Shown: in pieces, positions 46,030-59,269 of the stretch | Layout of the letters: each line of letters starts with the position of its first letter | How positions within the stretch are numbered: position 1 is the stretch's first letter | Source of the DNA: Aralia elata | Lineage: Eukaryota; Streptophyta; Magnoliopsida; Apiales; Araliaceae | DNA length: 64,000 nucleotides | NCBI GenBank assembly: GCA_034770075.1 | Contig: CM068386.1 | Span: 86,959,265 to 87,023,264, forward strand | Direction: 5' to 3' | Position numbers and translations under genes: made by a program | Notes under the pieces: generated by a model | The model's database searches: none | Told to the model about the DNA's origin: nothing | What the model saw: only the letters and a program-made list of their open reading frames with translations

Positions 46030-46296
46030 CTATACTCATATTATAAGAAAAGACCTTAATTCCGATGTAATTATTTTCGACGAAATATATTTTGTCGAAA
46101 TTAGTATATTTTCGACAGAGACATCTGTCGGAATTAATTCCCCTGAAAATATATAAATCTCGACGGAATTCCGTCAAAAATATCTACAGCCATTAACGCG
46201 AAGAAAACCCGCTAGTGCAAACAATAATCTCGACGAAATTGCTACTATTTTCGATAGATATTCCGTCGAAATTAATTTATGTTCGAGGGAATTAAT
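46030..46296. mobile_element. CACTA (En/Spm)-like terminal remnant
   Basis: A degenerate end (CATATTATAAGAAAAG against the usual CACTACAAGAAAA) is followed by repeated TTCGACGGAAT and ATTCCGTCGAAA words in both directions. That is the subterminal repeat style of plant CACTA elements. No transposase, opposite end or 3-bp duplication was identified. Confidence 0.4.
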
Positions 46297-47807
46297 TGAT
46301 GAGTGGGTTTTATACCTACGAATTGAGTATTTTTGGCTTGATGAAATTATGAGTTCTTGGATATTTTCTATTTTTTATGTGTTTTATTGTCTTTGCATCG
46401 GAACTGGAAACTAAAATGAGAAGCGTAGTTTTTGGAACGAAATGGCTAAATCTGTGTCAACGTTAAGCGGACATTGGTTCAGTGTGCAACAAATTGGCCT
46501 CTGGATGCATACATGGTGCATCAAAGTGTGGCAGGTGTTGGCAATGGGGCGCACTTAGGCGCGGTGATCAGCAAATGAGCAGCGTGGGCGGCAGCAGAGC
46601 GCGCTTTCACATGGATGGCAAAGGGTTAGTGTGCTAGGGCGTAATAGACAGCAGCAGTGTGCGAATATGAGCAACAACGCGCAGAGAAGTACTAGTGCCG
46701 CAGCGCTGGGCATGCAGAAAGGAAACGCAATAGTGCTGGGGCGCCATGACGCTGACAGGCTAGGTTGGCTGGTCAAGTCCTGTTGTTGTTCTATCCAACT
46801 TAGGATGCATCAAGTGTTGAGTTGGCTTTGGATACTACTTCCACTAGTTGCGTGAAGGGCCTATAAGTATACTTGGATGCTGATACATAATGATTGATCA
46901 TCATCAAAGCTAAGATTAAATTTCAAATTTCCAAGGATCGTGAAGGAAAACACGCGAAGAAGAGCAGAGATTAAAGACTAAGCGTGAAGATTGAGAGCTG
47001 CTACATAGTTTTTATTCTCTTCTCTATTCCTTATATTTTTGTAATTCGAGGATGCTATTTGATTCAATGATGATGTTTTCCAACTACGTTATAAACTAAT
47101 TTTCAATTAAGATTGCAATAGAACCCAATGATTAGTTTAAATTAAATTACTCTCGTTTTAATTATTGTTGATCTTATGTAATTTGTTTATCATATTTTAT
47201 ACGTATGATATAATTACTTGGTCAGTGATTAATTGAATAACCTAGACAAAATTGGAAGAACAATTCTAGGTTTAGATCTGAATATATATGATAACATGTA
47301 TCTAGATTATTCTTCTTTGGATTGAATAACATGATTTGTGTATAGGATAGGAATATACTTATACGCCGTATGTAACCATTGTGAGAATCTGATCTTAAGG
47401 AATTTGTTCTAAATTATTTCACATAAGAATATAGTGATTTAATTAGAAGAGATGTTTTTATATAGCCATCGGAAGAGGTTTTATAAATAAATTATAATTC
47501 TCGGTTAACAATTTGCAATGATCAATTAATTGAAAGAGAGTACAGAGATTTAGATGAGGCATTGGGGGAAATTGTAATCTTATCTTTTGAATCTGGTATC
47601 AATCTTTGCTAGTAATTTAGTTTAAATTTAAAATTAATAATTTTATAATCTTAAATTATTTGTTTAAATAAAATTGAATTTATATAAAGTTAGTACTTGA
47701 TTATTGTTAGTTTAATTCCTCATGGGATCGACACTTTACTTATCATTATATTACTTGTTGATCGTGTATACTTGCACGTAAATTGTCAATACCGAAATCG
47801 GACAACA
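46297..47807 (+). repeat. 5' LTR of Gypsy F
   Basis: About 1,511 bp, TGATGAGTGGGTTTTATAC to GACAACA. The start and end are set by similarity in style to Gypsy E and by the primer site at 47814. No second copy is present to confirm it. Confidence 0.75.
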
Positions 47808-47813
47808 AGTTTT

Positions 47814-47831
47814 TGGCCCTATTGTTGGGGA
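47814..47831 (+). other. Primer binding site of Gypsy F
   Basis: TGGCCCTATTGTTGGGGA, a decayed form of the Athila/Tat tRNA-Asp site. Confidence 0.72.
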
Positions 47832-48038
47832 ATATTACTAATAATATTTTCAATATTAATTTTAATCAGTTTGATCTTAGTTTAAACGTATATTTCTATT
47901 TTAATTGTTCTTGCATGCACTCTTGAGTTTTGTATGCAAATACGATCAAAGGTTAGGAACCACTACCATACGAAGAAGAAATCGAGAGAATGTTCTGAAA
48001 ACTGTGAAAATTTTCTCAAGATACAAAACTAAGAGACA

Positions 48039-49450
48039 ATGGTTGCAAACAAACAAAAATCGCTAAGGGATTATGTTATGCCACTAGTTACGGAAATTCA
48101 GTCGAGCATTCAAAGGCCCGCGATTCAAGCGAATAGTTTTGAGATTAAGCTGGGTACCATCCAGATGATCCAAAATTCAGTGCAGTTAGGGGGTTTTCCT
48201 AACAACGACCCAAATGATCATTTGGTGAGCTTTTTGGAGATCTGTGATACTTTCAAGTACAACGGAGTTACCGAGGATGCTATTAGACTCCGACTTTTTC
48301 CTTTCACACTATGTGATAAGGCAAAGAGTTGGTTGCATTCATTTCCAGCGGGGTTAATCACTACATGGAATGATTTGGCTTAGAAATTCCTAGCAAAGTT
48401 CTTTCTGCCAGCTAAGACTGTAAGGATGAGGAATGACATTACATTATTTACACAACATGACTCTGAGTCTCTCTATGAAGCTTGGGAGATATTTAAAGAT
48501 CTACTCCGAAAATGTCCTTATCATGAATTCCTAAGTGGTTGTAAGTCCAAAAATTCTATAACGAGTTGTTCAGTTCAACTCGGACTAGTATCGATTCAGC
48601 TGCAGGTAGGGCTTTAATGACAAAGAATTTTAATGAAGCTTACGAGCTGTTAGAGACAATGGCAGCTAATAACTATTAGTGGCTTTTTGCAAGGATGAAC
48701 TAGCCAAAGGTAGTAGGTATTTATGAGCTCAATGTAATTACGACATTGGTTTCATAAGTTGCTACGCTGACAAAGAAGATTGGTGCTTTAGGGATGCAGC
48801 CTATTCGGAATGTGTCAATGGTTTGTGAGTTATGCGCTGGAAATCATCCTACTGAGCAATGTGCAATAAGTTCATAATCGGTACAGTATATTGGAAATTA
48901 CCAAAGGCAACAAAATAACAACAATCCCAACAACTACAATCCTGGTTGGAGGAATCACCCGAATTTTTCTTCGAGTAATAATCAAGCCCAAACTTTTGCG
49001 CCGAGACAATCATACCCACAAGGATTTCAGAATCAAGATCCACCACAACAGGGAAAAAAGTCGAATTTAGAGGAGCTGCTTTCCAGGTACATAGTACAAA
49101 ATGAGATGAGGATAAATAGTCAGGAAGTATTAATCCAGATTTTAAAAAATCAAATGGGACAACTTGCTAATGCCATCAATAAACGACCTCAAGGGACCTT
49201 GCTGAGTGATATGGAGATTAATCCCAAGAGGGAAGGCAAGGGGCATTGCAAGGCTGTTACACTTCGTAGCGGTAAGGAGTTACCTGAGGCTATTGGAGGA
49301 ACCCCAAAGTGGAACCATGGAGATGATAGTGATGTTGTGAGGAAAGATAGCAAGAGCGGGGAATATAAAAAGAAGAAGGAAGAAGATCCAGTTGAAAGTT
49401 CTACTGGAGGCAAGTCGATTCCTATTGTGCCACCCGTGCCATTTCCATAA
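48039..49450 (+). pseudogene. Gag of Gypsy F (broken)
   Basis: The ATG at 48039 begins MVANKQKSLRDYVMP. The capsid region follows (RLRLFPFTLCDKAKSWLHSF, a TAG at about 48380, then KFLAKFFLPAKTVRMRNDIT, SESLYEAWEIFKDLLRKCP), the retrotransposon gag pattern of PF03732. A knuckle-like CELCAGNHPTEQC lies near 48830. The last frame, 49106-49450, has a proline-rich end. Stops occur at 48380, 48615 and in the middle part. Confidence 0.85.
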
Positions 49451-49498
49451 CGTTTGCAAAAATAGAAGCTGGATAAACAATTTTCTAAGTTCTTAAAG

Positions 49499-50100
49499 GT
49501 GTTTAAGAAGCTTCAAATAAATATCCCGTTCACTGATGCATTAAAGCAGATGCCTAGTTATGTGAATTTCATGAAAAATATCTTGTTAAAGAAAAGAAAG
49601 CTAGGCGAATTTGAGACAATGACTCTCACGGAGGAATGCAGTGCTATATTTCAAAAGAAGCTACCACCAAATCTTAAGGATCCGTGTAGCTTTACAATTA
49701 TGTGCACCATTGGCAGTCAGTTTTTCAGGAGGGCGTTATGTGATTTGGGAGCTAGTATTAATTTGATGTCACTCTCGATATATCAGCAACTTGGTTTGAA
49801 GGAGGCAAAGCCTATGAATCTTACACTGCGGACAGGTCATTCACTTATCCGAGGGGCATAGTTGAAGATGTTTTGGTTAAAGTGGATAAGTTCATCTTTT
49901 CGGCGGATTTCATTGTCCTAGATTTTGAGGAAGATCGTGAGATACCTAATATTCTTGGGCGACCATTCTTAGCAATGGGGAGAACACTCATAGATGTGTA
50001 AAAAAGTGAGCTAACCATGCAAGTCCAAGATCAAGAGGTCACATTTAATGTATTTAAAGCTATGAAATTCCCAAATGAAGCGAAAGAATGTTTTCGGGTT
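49499..50100 (+). pseudogene. Aspartic protease of Gypsy F (broken)
   Basis: It carries the Gypsy-type linker (LQINIPFTDALKQMPSYVNF) and the active-site region [20 protein letters not shown] near 49740. The motif is D-L-G where D-S/T-G is usual for many proteases; D-L-G-A-S is common in this lineage. A frameshift near 49840 moves the rest, including LGRPFLAM, into another frame. Confidence 0.85.
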
Positions 50101-50513
50101 AACTTGGTCGACGATGTAGTGAATGAGGTATTCATAGGAAGCTGTAGTTCAGATCCTCTTGAGACTTCACTTGTTAGTCCCTCTGATTCGGACTTTCATG
50201 TAACTTTTGAATATGTGCATTTGCTTCTCCACAATTTGTCAAGTTCAAGCAACAGTTTGAGAGTTTGGATCATTCAAGGAGCTCTACTACTCATGCAAAG
50301 TCATCATTGGAAGAACCACCTTCATTGGAGCTTAAACCTCTGCCAAATCATTTACGATATGCATATTTGGGTGATTCTTGTACTTTGCCTGTTATTATTT
50401 CTACTTCACTTGATGAATTTCAGGAAAATAAGCTTTTGCGAGTACTTTGATAGTACAAAACGGCCTTGGGATAGACTATTAATAATATTAAGGGTATTAG
50501 TCCCTCGATTTGC

Positions 50514-51900
50514 ATGCATAAAATCCTTCTTGAAGATGATGCTAAGCTCATGATTGAGCAACAACGTCGACTAAATCCTATCATGAAGGAGGTGGTTAAG
50601 AAAGAGATAATCAAGTGGCTTGATGTAGGAATCATCTATCCCGTCTCAGATAGCTCGTGGGTAAGTCTGGTTCAATGTGTTCTAAAGAAAGGTGGCATGA
50701 CAACGGCGTCGAACGAGAATAAAGAGTTAATTCTGACGCGGACAGTAACCGGGTGGCAAGTATGCATAGATTATCACAAACTCAACAAGGCAACTCGCAA
50801 GGACCACTTTTCTCTTCTATTCATTGACCAAATGCTTGATAGATTGGTTGGGCATAAGTTCTATTATCTTTTGGATGGTTATTCCGGGTATAACCAGATT
50901 GCAATTTCACCCGATGATCAAGAGAAGACAACATTCACTTGCCCGTATGGAACCTTTGCATTTCGGAGGATGTCTTTTAGATTATGTAATGCGCATGTAA
51001 CATTTCAGAGGTGCATGATGGCCAAATTTTCTGACATAGTGGAACAAAATCTTGAGGTATTCATGGATGATTTTTCTATTTTTGGAGATTCGTTCGACTT
51101 ATGTCTAGCGAACATAATTCTTGTGCTAAAAAGATGTGTGAAACAAATTTAGTATTGAATTGGGAAAAATGCCATTACATGGTTCAAGAAGGCATAATTT
51201 TGGGGCACAAGGTCTTTTCTAAGGGGATAAAAGTGGACAAGGCAAAAATCGAGACTATTGAGAACCTTCCACCGCCATTATCCGTGAAGGGAATTCGAAG
51301 TTTTCTAAGCCATGTAGGGTTTTACATGCATTTCATCAAGGACTTCTCTAATATCACAAAGCCTCTTTGCAATCTTCTAGAAAAAGATGTGCCCTTCAAC
51401 TTCGATAATGCATATCTATAGGCCTTCAATGTGTTGAAAAAGAAGCTTATAACTGCTCTAGTGATAGTTGCTCCAGATTGGGACCTTCCGTTTGAGCTGA
51501 TGTGCGATGCTAACGACTTTACGATTGGCGCGGTTTTAGGCTAAGAGAAAATATTTCGTGCTATTTATTATGCTAGTAAAACACTATCCAATGTACATCT
51601 TTACTATACTACCACCGAAAAGGAGTTACTTGCAATTGTTTATGCTTTTGACAAGTTTCGATCCTATCTCATTGGGACAAAAGTTTCACGGATCATTCTG
51701 CCATCAAGTATCTAATCTCAAAGAAGGACGCTAAGCCACACTTGATTCGATGGGTGCTTTTACTCCAGGAGTTTGATCTTGAGATTCGAGACAGGAAGGG
51801 GACAGAAAACCAAATGGCGGACCATCTTTCCAGACTTGAGAATACCGAAAAGGGAGATGGTACAATGATCAATGTATCCTTCCCAGACAAATAACTATTT
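50514..51900 (+). pseudogene. Reverse transcriptase and RNase H of Gypsy F (broken)
   Basis: RT has RRLNPIMKEVVKKEIIKWLD, WQVCIDYHKLNKATRKDHF, LLDGYSGYNQIAI, TTFTCPYGTFAFRRM and the catalytic FMDDFSIFG (YxDD variant). A shift near 51110 leads to CHYMVQEGIILGHKV and FYMHFIKDFS. RNase H remnants follow ([46 protein letters not shown]) with a stop at about 51420 and others. Confidence 0.88.
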
Positions 51901-52062
51901 TCTCTTACGAAGGAAGCACCATGGTATGTAGATTACGTGAATTATATAGTGAGTCATGTGCTTCCCCCTGAATTGAGCCATCAACAACGGAAGAAGTTCC
52001 TGTACAATATGAAACATTACATGTGGGACGAACCTTTCTTATTTAAACAATGTGCGGATTAG

Positions 52063-53184
52063 ATGCTTAGAAGGTGTGTACCCAAGGAAGAAATTGAAAG
52101 TATACTTCACCATTGCCACTCAACAAGTTATGGAGGACACTATGAGGGAGAGAGGACAGTGGCGAAAGTGCTTCAAGTAGGTTTCTATTGGCCAACTCTT
52201 TTCAAGGATGCTCATTTGTTTGCATTACGGTGTGATGGATATTAACTAGTTGACAATATTTCCAAGCGACAAGAGATGCCCCTCAACAATATTTTAGAAG
52301 TTGAAATATTTGATGTTTGGGGCATTGATTTCATAGGCCCGTTTTCGTCATCCTACAATAACCTGTACATATTAATTACGGTCGATTACGTCCACAAGTG
52401 GGTGGAAGCAGCTATTTTGCTCGCTAATGATTCTAAGGTGGTTGCGAATTTTCTCTAAAAAAACATTTTCACGAGGTTTGGCACACCAAGAGCGATCATT
52501 AGCGATGAAGGCACTCATTTTTGTAATAAACACTTCGTAACTCTTTTCGCTAAGCATGGGGTCTCCCATAAGATCACTATAACTTATCACCCTCAGAAAA
52601 GTGGCCAAGCCGAAGTTTCAAATAGAGAAGTGAAGAGAATATTGGAGAAAATTATGAATTCGAGCCGAAAAGATTGGTCAAAAATGCTAGATGATGCTTT
52701 ATGGGCCTATCGATCTGCATTCAAAACACCAATTGGGATGTCACCATATCGGCTAGTATATGGTAAAGCTTGTCATTTTTCGGTTAAATTGGAGCATAGT
52801 GCATACTAGGCTATTCGGAAGCTCAATTTCGACTTGCATGCAACTGGTGAGAAGCGTCTCTTGCAGTTGAATGAGATGGACGAGTTTCGTCTCCAAGCAT
52901 ACGAGAACGCTAAACTATACAAAGAGAAGACCAAGAGGTGGCATGATAAGAAGATCATTGAGCAGAAATTCGAGCAGGGGCAATCTGTACTACTTTTCAA
53001 TTCACAATTAAAGCTTTTTTCGGGAAAACTCAAATTGAGGTGGTCGGGACCCTTTATCATTACTAAGGTGTTCCCATATGGAACGGTCGAAGTTGAGGAA
53101 ACCAATTCGAAGAGAACTTTCAAAGTGAGTGGGCAGAGACTTAAGCACTACTGGGCGGCGACATTGATCGTCAAAAGACCTTAA
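52063..53184 (+). pseudogene. Integrase of Gypsy F (broken)
   Basis: The zinc region (HHCHSTSYGGHYEGERTVAK) has lost the last Cys pair pattern. The core shows [11 protein letters not shown], a stop at 52456, [20 protein letters not shown] and [20 protein letters not shown] (D,D,E). The C-terminal part (WHDKKIIEQKFEQGQSVLLF, KLRWSGPFIITKVFPYG, FKVSGQRLKHYW) is intact to the stop at 53182. This GPY/F-type end and the following GCGCTAATTGG sequence are typical of Athila/Tat. Confidence 0.88.
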
Positions 53185-53337
53185 TCAGCCTAGCCGACCC
53201 AGAATGAGACAGGAGTAGTCAGGCTGAAAACTACAAAACAAGCGCTAATTGGAAGACAACTCAAATTTAGTTTTTATTTCATTTTATTATATTTTAGTTT
53301 TTATGTGAAGTTATAATCTTTGATAGTTTATTGCATT

Positions 53338-53690
53338 TTAATTAGTCATGTCAATTGCTTGCAGGTACCAAATATTTGAAAAAATGGGCGCAAACACAAT
53401 TGCCAAATTGCAGCCAAGCATATAAGACACAGTCAAGCGCGGCAAGCAACAAATTGGTGCGACCGTGGGCAAATGTCCTATCAAGACGTGCAACAACACT
53501 ATCAAAGTGCGTAGCAACGTTAAGCCAGCAGAAACCAAAGCGCCGCAACGCTATTAGGGTGGCAGCAACACTGAGCAAGTAAAGACCAAGCGTCGCAAGG
53601 CCGAGTCCTAGTGCTACAGCGCTGGGCTACTAACTCCATAGCGCCGCAGCGCTGGAGTCAAGCACCGCAGCACTGCAGGCACATATCATA
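53338..53690. repeat. GC-rich 3' internal segment of Gypsy F with GCGCCGCAGCGCT words
   Basis: Near-palindromic words recur: TAGTGCTACAGCGCTGGGC (53609), TAGCGCCGCAGCGCTGGA (53639), AGCACCGCAGCACTGC (53661) and AGCGCCGCAACGCT (53539). A near-identical copy, TAGTGCCGCAGCGCTGGGC, is in the 5' LTR at 46693. Open frames here are by-products. Confidence 0.75.
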
Positions 53691-53969
53691 CAACTTAAAA
53701 AGCAACATCGGGTAGTTTGGGGCAATCTTTACAAATCCTAAGCCTTCCCCAACTCCAAGTCTAAAACCCTATTCTTCACTCATACATACAAATCCTACTA
53801 AACCTTTAATCCTAATTTCATTCACTCATATGAATAAACAACCTTCATATATACAAACTCCATCCCAATTTGCATCAATTATCATCAATTTCAACCAAAG
53901 GTAACAAGGGTTCAACCTAATCATTATCTACAAAGAATTACTTCTCTTCTCCAAGTAAACACTTGTACA

Positions 53970-55599
53970 TGATCTTTCTTTATGCACAATTATTAATTAA
54001 ACGAAAGAGATGGAGAATAAAAATTATACCCTTGTAGAATTCTAGCTTCCTCAGGTACAAGTTTAACTCCAATTCCTTCGCGTTCTCCTTGAATTTTACC
54101 GATTAAATTTCTTCCTTTGATCAACGTTATCCACCCAAGTATTTGGCCTCTAGAGGTGATCCACCAAGGAATAATATTTGTTCAACAAGATGGTTGTTGA
54201 CAAAACTCTAGTTTCTATCTCTATAGAAATTGTAAGTACTCTCCACAATTCTAATGCAAGAGTGTGTAACCACAATCTATGATAAGACTTCTCTTATTTA
54301 TAGATGTAGGAAAAATTCCTCCCCTAAACTATTTAGGATTAGGGTTTCTATTCTAATTAAACTCCTTTAATTAAATTAAACTCCTAATCTAATTAGGAAT
54401 TTATGAGAGAGTACTTCTACTAATTAATAAGACTCCTCTTATTAATTTATATTTAATATTTTCAAAATATTAAATAATAAATATTAAGCTATTTAATTTA
54501 TTCTATCTCCATAGATTACATTAAATACACTTAACTTATTATTACAATTATGTTATTTACTTCTTAAATAAATATTTTTCTTTTGCGGTGTGACCCTTTT
54601 TGTTCTCCATATTAAACCGGTTGTGAATAAATCAATTAGAACAATTATAATCTTATTTAAATAAATTAAATTATTTAATTCATTTAAATAAATAATATTT
54701 ATTCTACAATAAGGGTAAGCCCCCTTAGCGATCAACGACTTTCTAGATAATATAGATTTCAACATTAATCACAAAAGAACCTTTTACTGAATAGTTACCG
54801 TACAATTCAATCCTTCTACCGTACAATGTCCCAATTAAATATAAGACATGGATTTATTGTCAAGTCTTATTTTATTTAATTATATGTATTTCGATTCCCA
54901 AATGCACAACTGTAAATAATACAAATTAAAACTGTCTTGGTCAAGGACTACTGAGTCGTCATTTATCGAATCACATAGGACATTCACATCTTTTACTAGA
55001 TGTAGTAGATTCTTTGTTGATCATTCACCTATCTCCATGTATAACTTATTATACCCAATCATACCCTTTGATATACTCTAAAGGTCTTAAAGGACATATC
55101 AAAGTATAACTCATCGTACACAAGATACTATGATGATCTCAAGTCCAATAATCACTTATACTACTATCACTAGAGGAATTCCTATTGACAGGCGAGTGAA
55201 ACTCCATTAGGTATTCCTTAGCAAGCCACGTTCAGTGAACTTATTCTCCAATAAGCACCTACATACTTGCTTTAGTGTCTCCATATAAATGATTATGAGA
55301 TCAATCATCCTCTTCCTAAGAGCAAGCAACGTATGTAATAATCTATCCGGATTCATAATCCCCTTTTTAGTAATTCAACGATTAGGAATGATTTTAGTTT
55401 TAAGATATCTAAGAATTTAGATCTCATTAGCATAATCTCCATCATGATTCTAAAAGCATTGCTCAAAACTATGGGTTTATCACATTTAATGTAACAACAC
55501 CATGTAAATAATGAAAATGCCTTTAATATATGAATAAGATTACAAAAGTATATGCTAAATCATATCAAATATGATTGGCTTGTGTGCATACTACTTTCA
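53970..55599 (-). repeat. 3' LTR of Copia K, truncated
   Basis: About 1,630 bp. It matches 60847-62612 but lacks the sequence corresponding to 60749-60846, the end next to the primer site in the other LTR. Confidence 0.85.
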
Positions 55600-57000
55600 A
55601 TCTCCCACTTGCACTAAAGTCAATCGTCATGGTATCTAATACCCTTCTTCTCTAAGTGACGATCATCTTATTGTTGGATAAAGCTTTAGTAAATGGATAT
55701 GCAATGTTGTTCTTGAGAGTCCACTATCTCTATAGTGACTTTTCCTCTTTCAATGATTCTTCTAATCAAATGAAAGTGCCGCAACACATGTTTGAATCCA
55801 AGATGAGAGTTAGGAACTATTCCTAGTTTAGTAATGAACTTTTCATCCAAACAATCAACTTGTAGCTTCATTTACAGCTATATACTTTGTCTTTGTCACT
55901 AGACCAACAACTCTTTGCTGTTTGGAACCTTTTCCAATTCATTGCACCACTATTCAAGGTAACGATTTACCTTAAAGTGGATTTGTTATCGTCTTGGTCA
56001 GTCTGAAAAACTTGAGTTTGTTTAGCCCTCTAGTTTTAATTCAGACCCACCATTAATCATGATTACATCCTCAATACCTGTTAAGTATTTAAAGATGTTT
56101 TTCACTGTGCTACAGTGATCTTCTCCAGAATATGACTGATCAACATCAGGCATTATATATTCATTGCATACATGATAGTAACTCATGTGATCTCTCTTTC
56201 ATTGGGGACAATTTTAGAGATATTCACTCTATAGCTCATCATCATGAGACCTTTCTTAGAGTTTGTCATGCTAAATGCCTTTAGTAACGAATGAATATAT
56301 GTTCTTTGGGTCAAGCCGAGCATCCTTTTAAATCTATCTGTATAGATTTATATCCCCAATTTATAGGATGCTCCTCCCAAGTTATTCATGGAAGAATGTT
56401 TAGACAATATTTATCTTTACTGATTATAGAATTGGTATATCACTCCTTATCAGTAGTATATCAACATATAATATTAGGAATGTCAAAGCGCTCCCAGTGA
56501 CCCTTTTGTACACACTAAGTTCATTCACGTTTTTGATAAAATCAAACTCCTTTAATTGTCTTATCAAAACGAATGTTCCGTCTTTGAGAAGCTTATTTCA
56601 ATCCATAAATGAATCGTTGTAGCTCATATACATGATTTGCTTCATCCATTGAAACAAATCCATCTGGTTGTATTATAAATACATTCTCCTCAAGTCTTCA
56701 TTGAGGAAGGACGTCTCCACATCCATTTGCCAGATTTCGTAATAAGCTGCAATCACAAGCAAAATCCAAATAGACTTGAGCATTACCCGGTAATAAGGTT
56801 TTATCACAATCAACTATTTGACTTTATTTGAAACCTTTTAAACAGATCTGGTTTTATACGTCTCTACCTTGCCATTTTCTTCAGTATTTTTCTTAAAGAT
56901 CCAATTTCACATTACAGGCACTATGCCTTTCAGTGGAGTAACCAGAGTCTATACTTGGTTCTTATACATAAAGTCCATTTTAGATTTAATTGACATCTGT
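55600..57000 (-). pseudogene. Reverse transcriptase and RNase H traces of Copia K
   Basis: Reading the minus strand, RT appears near 56740-56640 (WQMDVETSFLNEDL) and 56340-56270 (KRMLGLTQRTYIHSLLKAFS). RNase H traces follow near 56120-56090 (TVKNIFKYLTG) and end at 55871-55686 (HFHLIRRIIERGKVTIEIVD). These match Tork/Angela-type Copia patterns. Stops and shifts occur every few dozen codons. Confidence 0.78.
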
Positions 57001-58330
57001 CATTTCTCTGAGTGTCTACTACTCATAACCTCATCGTATATAACTAGGTCATCATCCTGTATGATGCGTACCTCATCATCATCCTCTATGATGAATCCAT
57101 ACCTCCTAGGTATCTTCGGTACTCTTCCAAATTTACGATTTGGTTGTGGTACAATAGGTCTATCTACAGGTTCCTTGGTTTGACTTATAGTGCTTTATGG
57201 TTCTTGAACTCCTTCAAGATCTATTACCCTCCCACTAGCTCCTTCATTAATAAACACCTTTATCCAATAAGGCAACGCGTATGATTATAGTAATAATACC
57301 CTAAACTTTCTTTAGGATATCCCACAAATTTGCACTTGTCAGATTTTGTCCTAAACTTATCTTTTAAAACCTTTTTCACATAAGTTGGATAAACCCTTAT
57401 CTTAACATACTTAATATTAGGAATCCTCCCTATTCATAACTTTTATGGAGTCTTGGGGTTGGATTTTGAGGTTACCTTATTTTGTAAATATGCAGCCGTT
57501 TCTAGGGCATAACCCCAGATGGATACTAGAATGTTGATAAAATCATCATGGACTGCACCATATCCAACAAGGTATAATTTCTCTTTTTAGACACACCAAT
57601 TAATTATTACGTATCAGAAGGTGTCCATTATGAGAAAAATACCATTTTGAGATGATTTAGAAACTCATTTCACAAGTATTCCTTCCTCGATTTGATCAAA
57701 AAATCTTAATACTTTGTCAATTTGTTTCACTTCTGAATTCTTTGAACCTTTCAAATGATTCAGACTTATATTTCATTAAATACAAATATTCAACTCTTTG
57801 AATGACCATCTCCTTTTTCTTTTACTAGTTTGTTCAATTTGTAAAATTATTTTTCATGCAAGTCAAGTATACAAAGTCCATCAAGTAATCACCTAGTTTC
57901 AAACAAAAACATTATCATTATAAATAGAACAATAATTGTTCTTAAATATAATACCAGAACCTTCCTTATCCAACAACGGAAAGAAATAATATTTCTAATG
58001 AGAACTAGAACATAATAATAACTTATTAACTTAATAGACTTACCCGTGGGCAACGCTAAACAATAAGTTTATACGGCTAATGTAGCAACCATTGCTCTAT
58101 TTCGCACACATAAGATTACTTGCTCTTTGTTTAGCTTTCTACTTCGGTTTGGTCTCTGCATCGAATGCATATGTGATAACTTCAGTCGGTATCCAATATC
58201 CAAGTAGAAACTTGATTTACAGAAAAATATATTTCAATCATGAACAAACTTATATCTGTAACCGAAGCTTCACTAAGCTTCTTTCGGTGCCTCTGCTAGA
58301 TACTTCTTACAGTTTCCTTTCCAGAGTCTA
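57000..58330 (-). pseudogene. Integrase traces of Copia K
   Basis: Near 57525-57430 the minus strand reads IWGYALETAAYLQNKVTS, the integrase segment that usually reads 'FWGYALETAAYLLNRVPS'. Other parts of the core are too damaged to place. No frame is open for more than about 80 codons. Confidence 0.65.
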
Positions 58331-59269
58331 GGCTTATTGCAGTGGAAGAAAACTCTTTTGCTATCTTTTGTTCTTATTATCCTTTGTTTTTACCTTTTCA
58401 TATACCTTCATTGAATTATTTTTCTTTTCAAAAGATCCTTTGGCCTCTACCAGTAAGACTTGGTCTTTCTTGGTTGGAGAGGGACTCTCTATAATTTTTA
58501 ACATGTTTAAGCAACTCAGGCAGGCTGACAAATAGCTTATTCATGTGGAAATTCACAACTAATTATGAGAAAGAGTCCAGAAGTGATTGCAAGATCAAAT
58601 CTTAGATCAATTCTCCATCCATTACAAAACCATTTGTCCCAATTGTTTAATCAGATTGATCATTTTTTAGAGCATGTGTCTGTACTGTAGTGCCATCGGT
58701 AATTCTAGATTAGAAGAACTCCTCAGATATCTAATATCTAGTAGTCCTACTTTTCTCACCATTCTACTCCTTGAAGGTGCAGGAGTATAGTAGGAGCATC
58801 CATAGTTACATGTTGACGCTGAAGCTTGTTACTTATGGATGCGAGCATGATGTATTGAGCCAACTGTGCATTATCTCGCCATTTTCTAAAAGTAACAATC
58901 TTTTCCTCAGAGGCATTTTCTGTAACCATTGCAGGGATAGACGTATTAAGGACATAAAATAGTTTTTCAGCCTTGAGAACTATTCTTAGATTTCTTAACT
59001 AGTCCGTGTAATTCGGTCCAGTTAATTAGCATCTAATATGCTACGCAGTGATAGTGAATTAGACATTGTAAAATTCTGTTAAGTGAATTTGTAATTTAAC
59101 AACATTTTAGCTACATTCATTTCTTTAATTACCAAAATAAATTAGGCCTTTATTTAAATTGGTATCTCCCATTATTTTCATCAAACTATATTACCCTCAT
59201 TATATAGTTCGGCAAATCTAATTAAAGACTTGCTAGTGAGAATAAAGATCCCATTTGAAATATATATAG

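Larger units (their letters stand above)
46297..53969 (+). mobile_element. Gypsy (Athila/Tat-type) element F, decayed, 3' LTR not seen
   Basis: It has a 5' LTR (46297-47807), a primer site, then gag, PR, RT, RNase H and IN in Gypsy order, followed by a GC-rich 3' internal segment. The LTR start TGATGAGT and primer region resemble Gypsy E. The right end is uncertain: truncated Copia K sequence begins at 53970 and no 3' LTR was found. Confidence 0.88.

Noticed and set aside
53338..53582. Overlapping alanine/arginine-rich frames on both strands
   Set aside because: They follow the GC-rich repeat words of Gypsy F and overlap each other on opposite strands.
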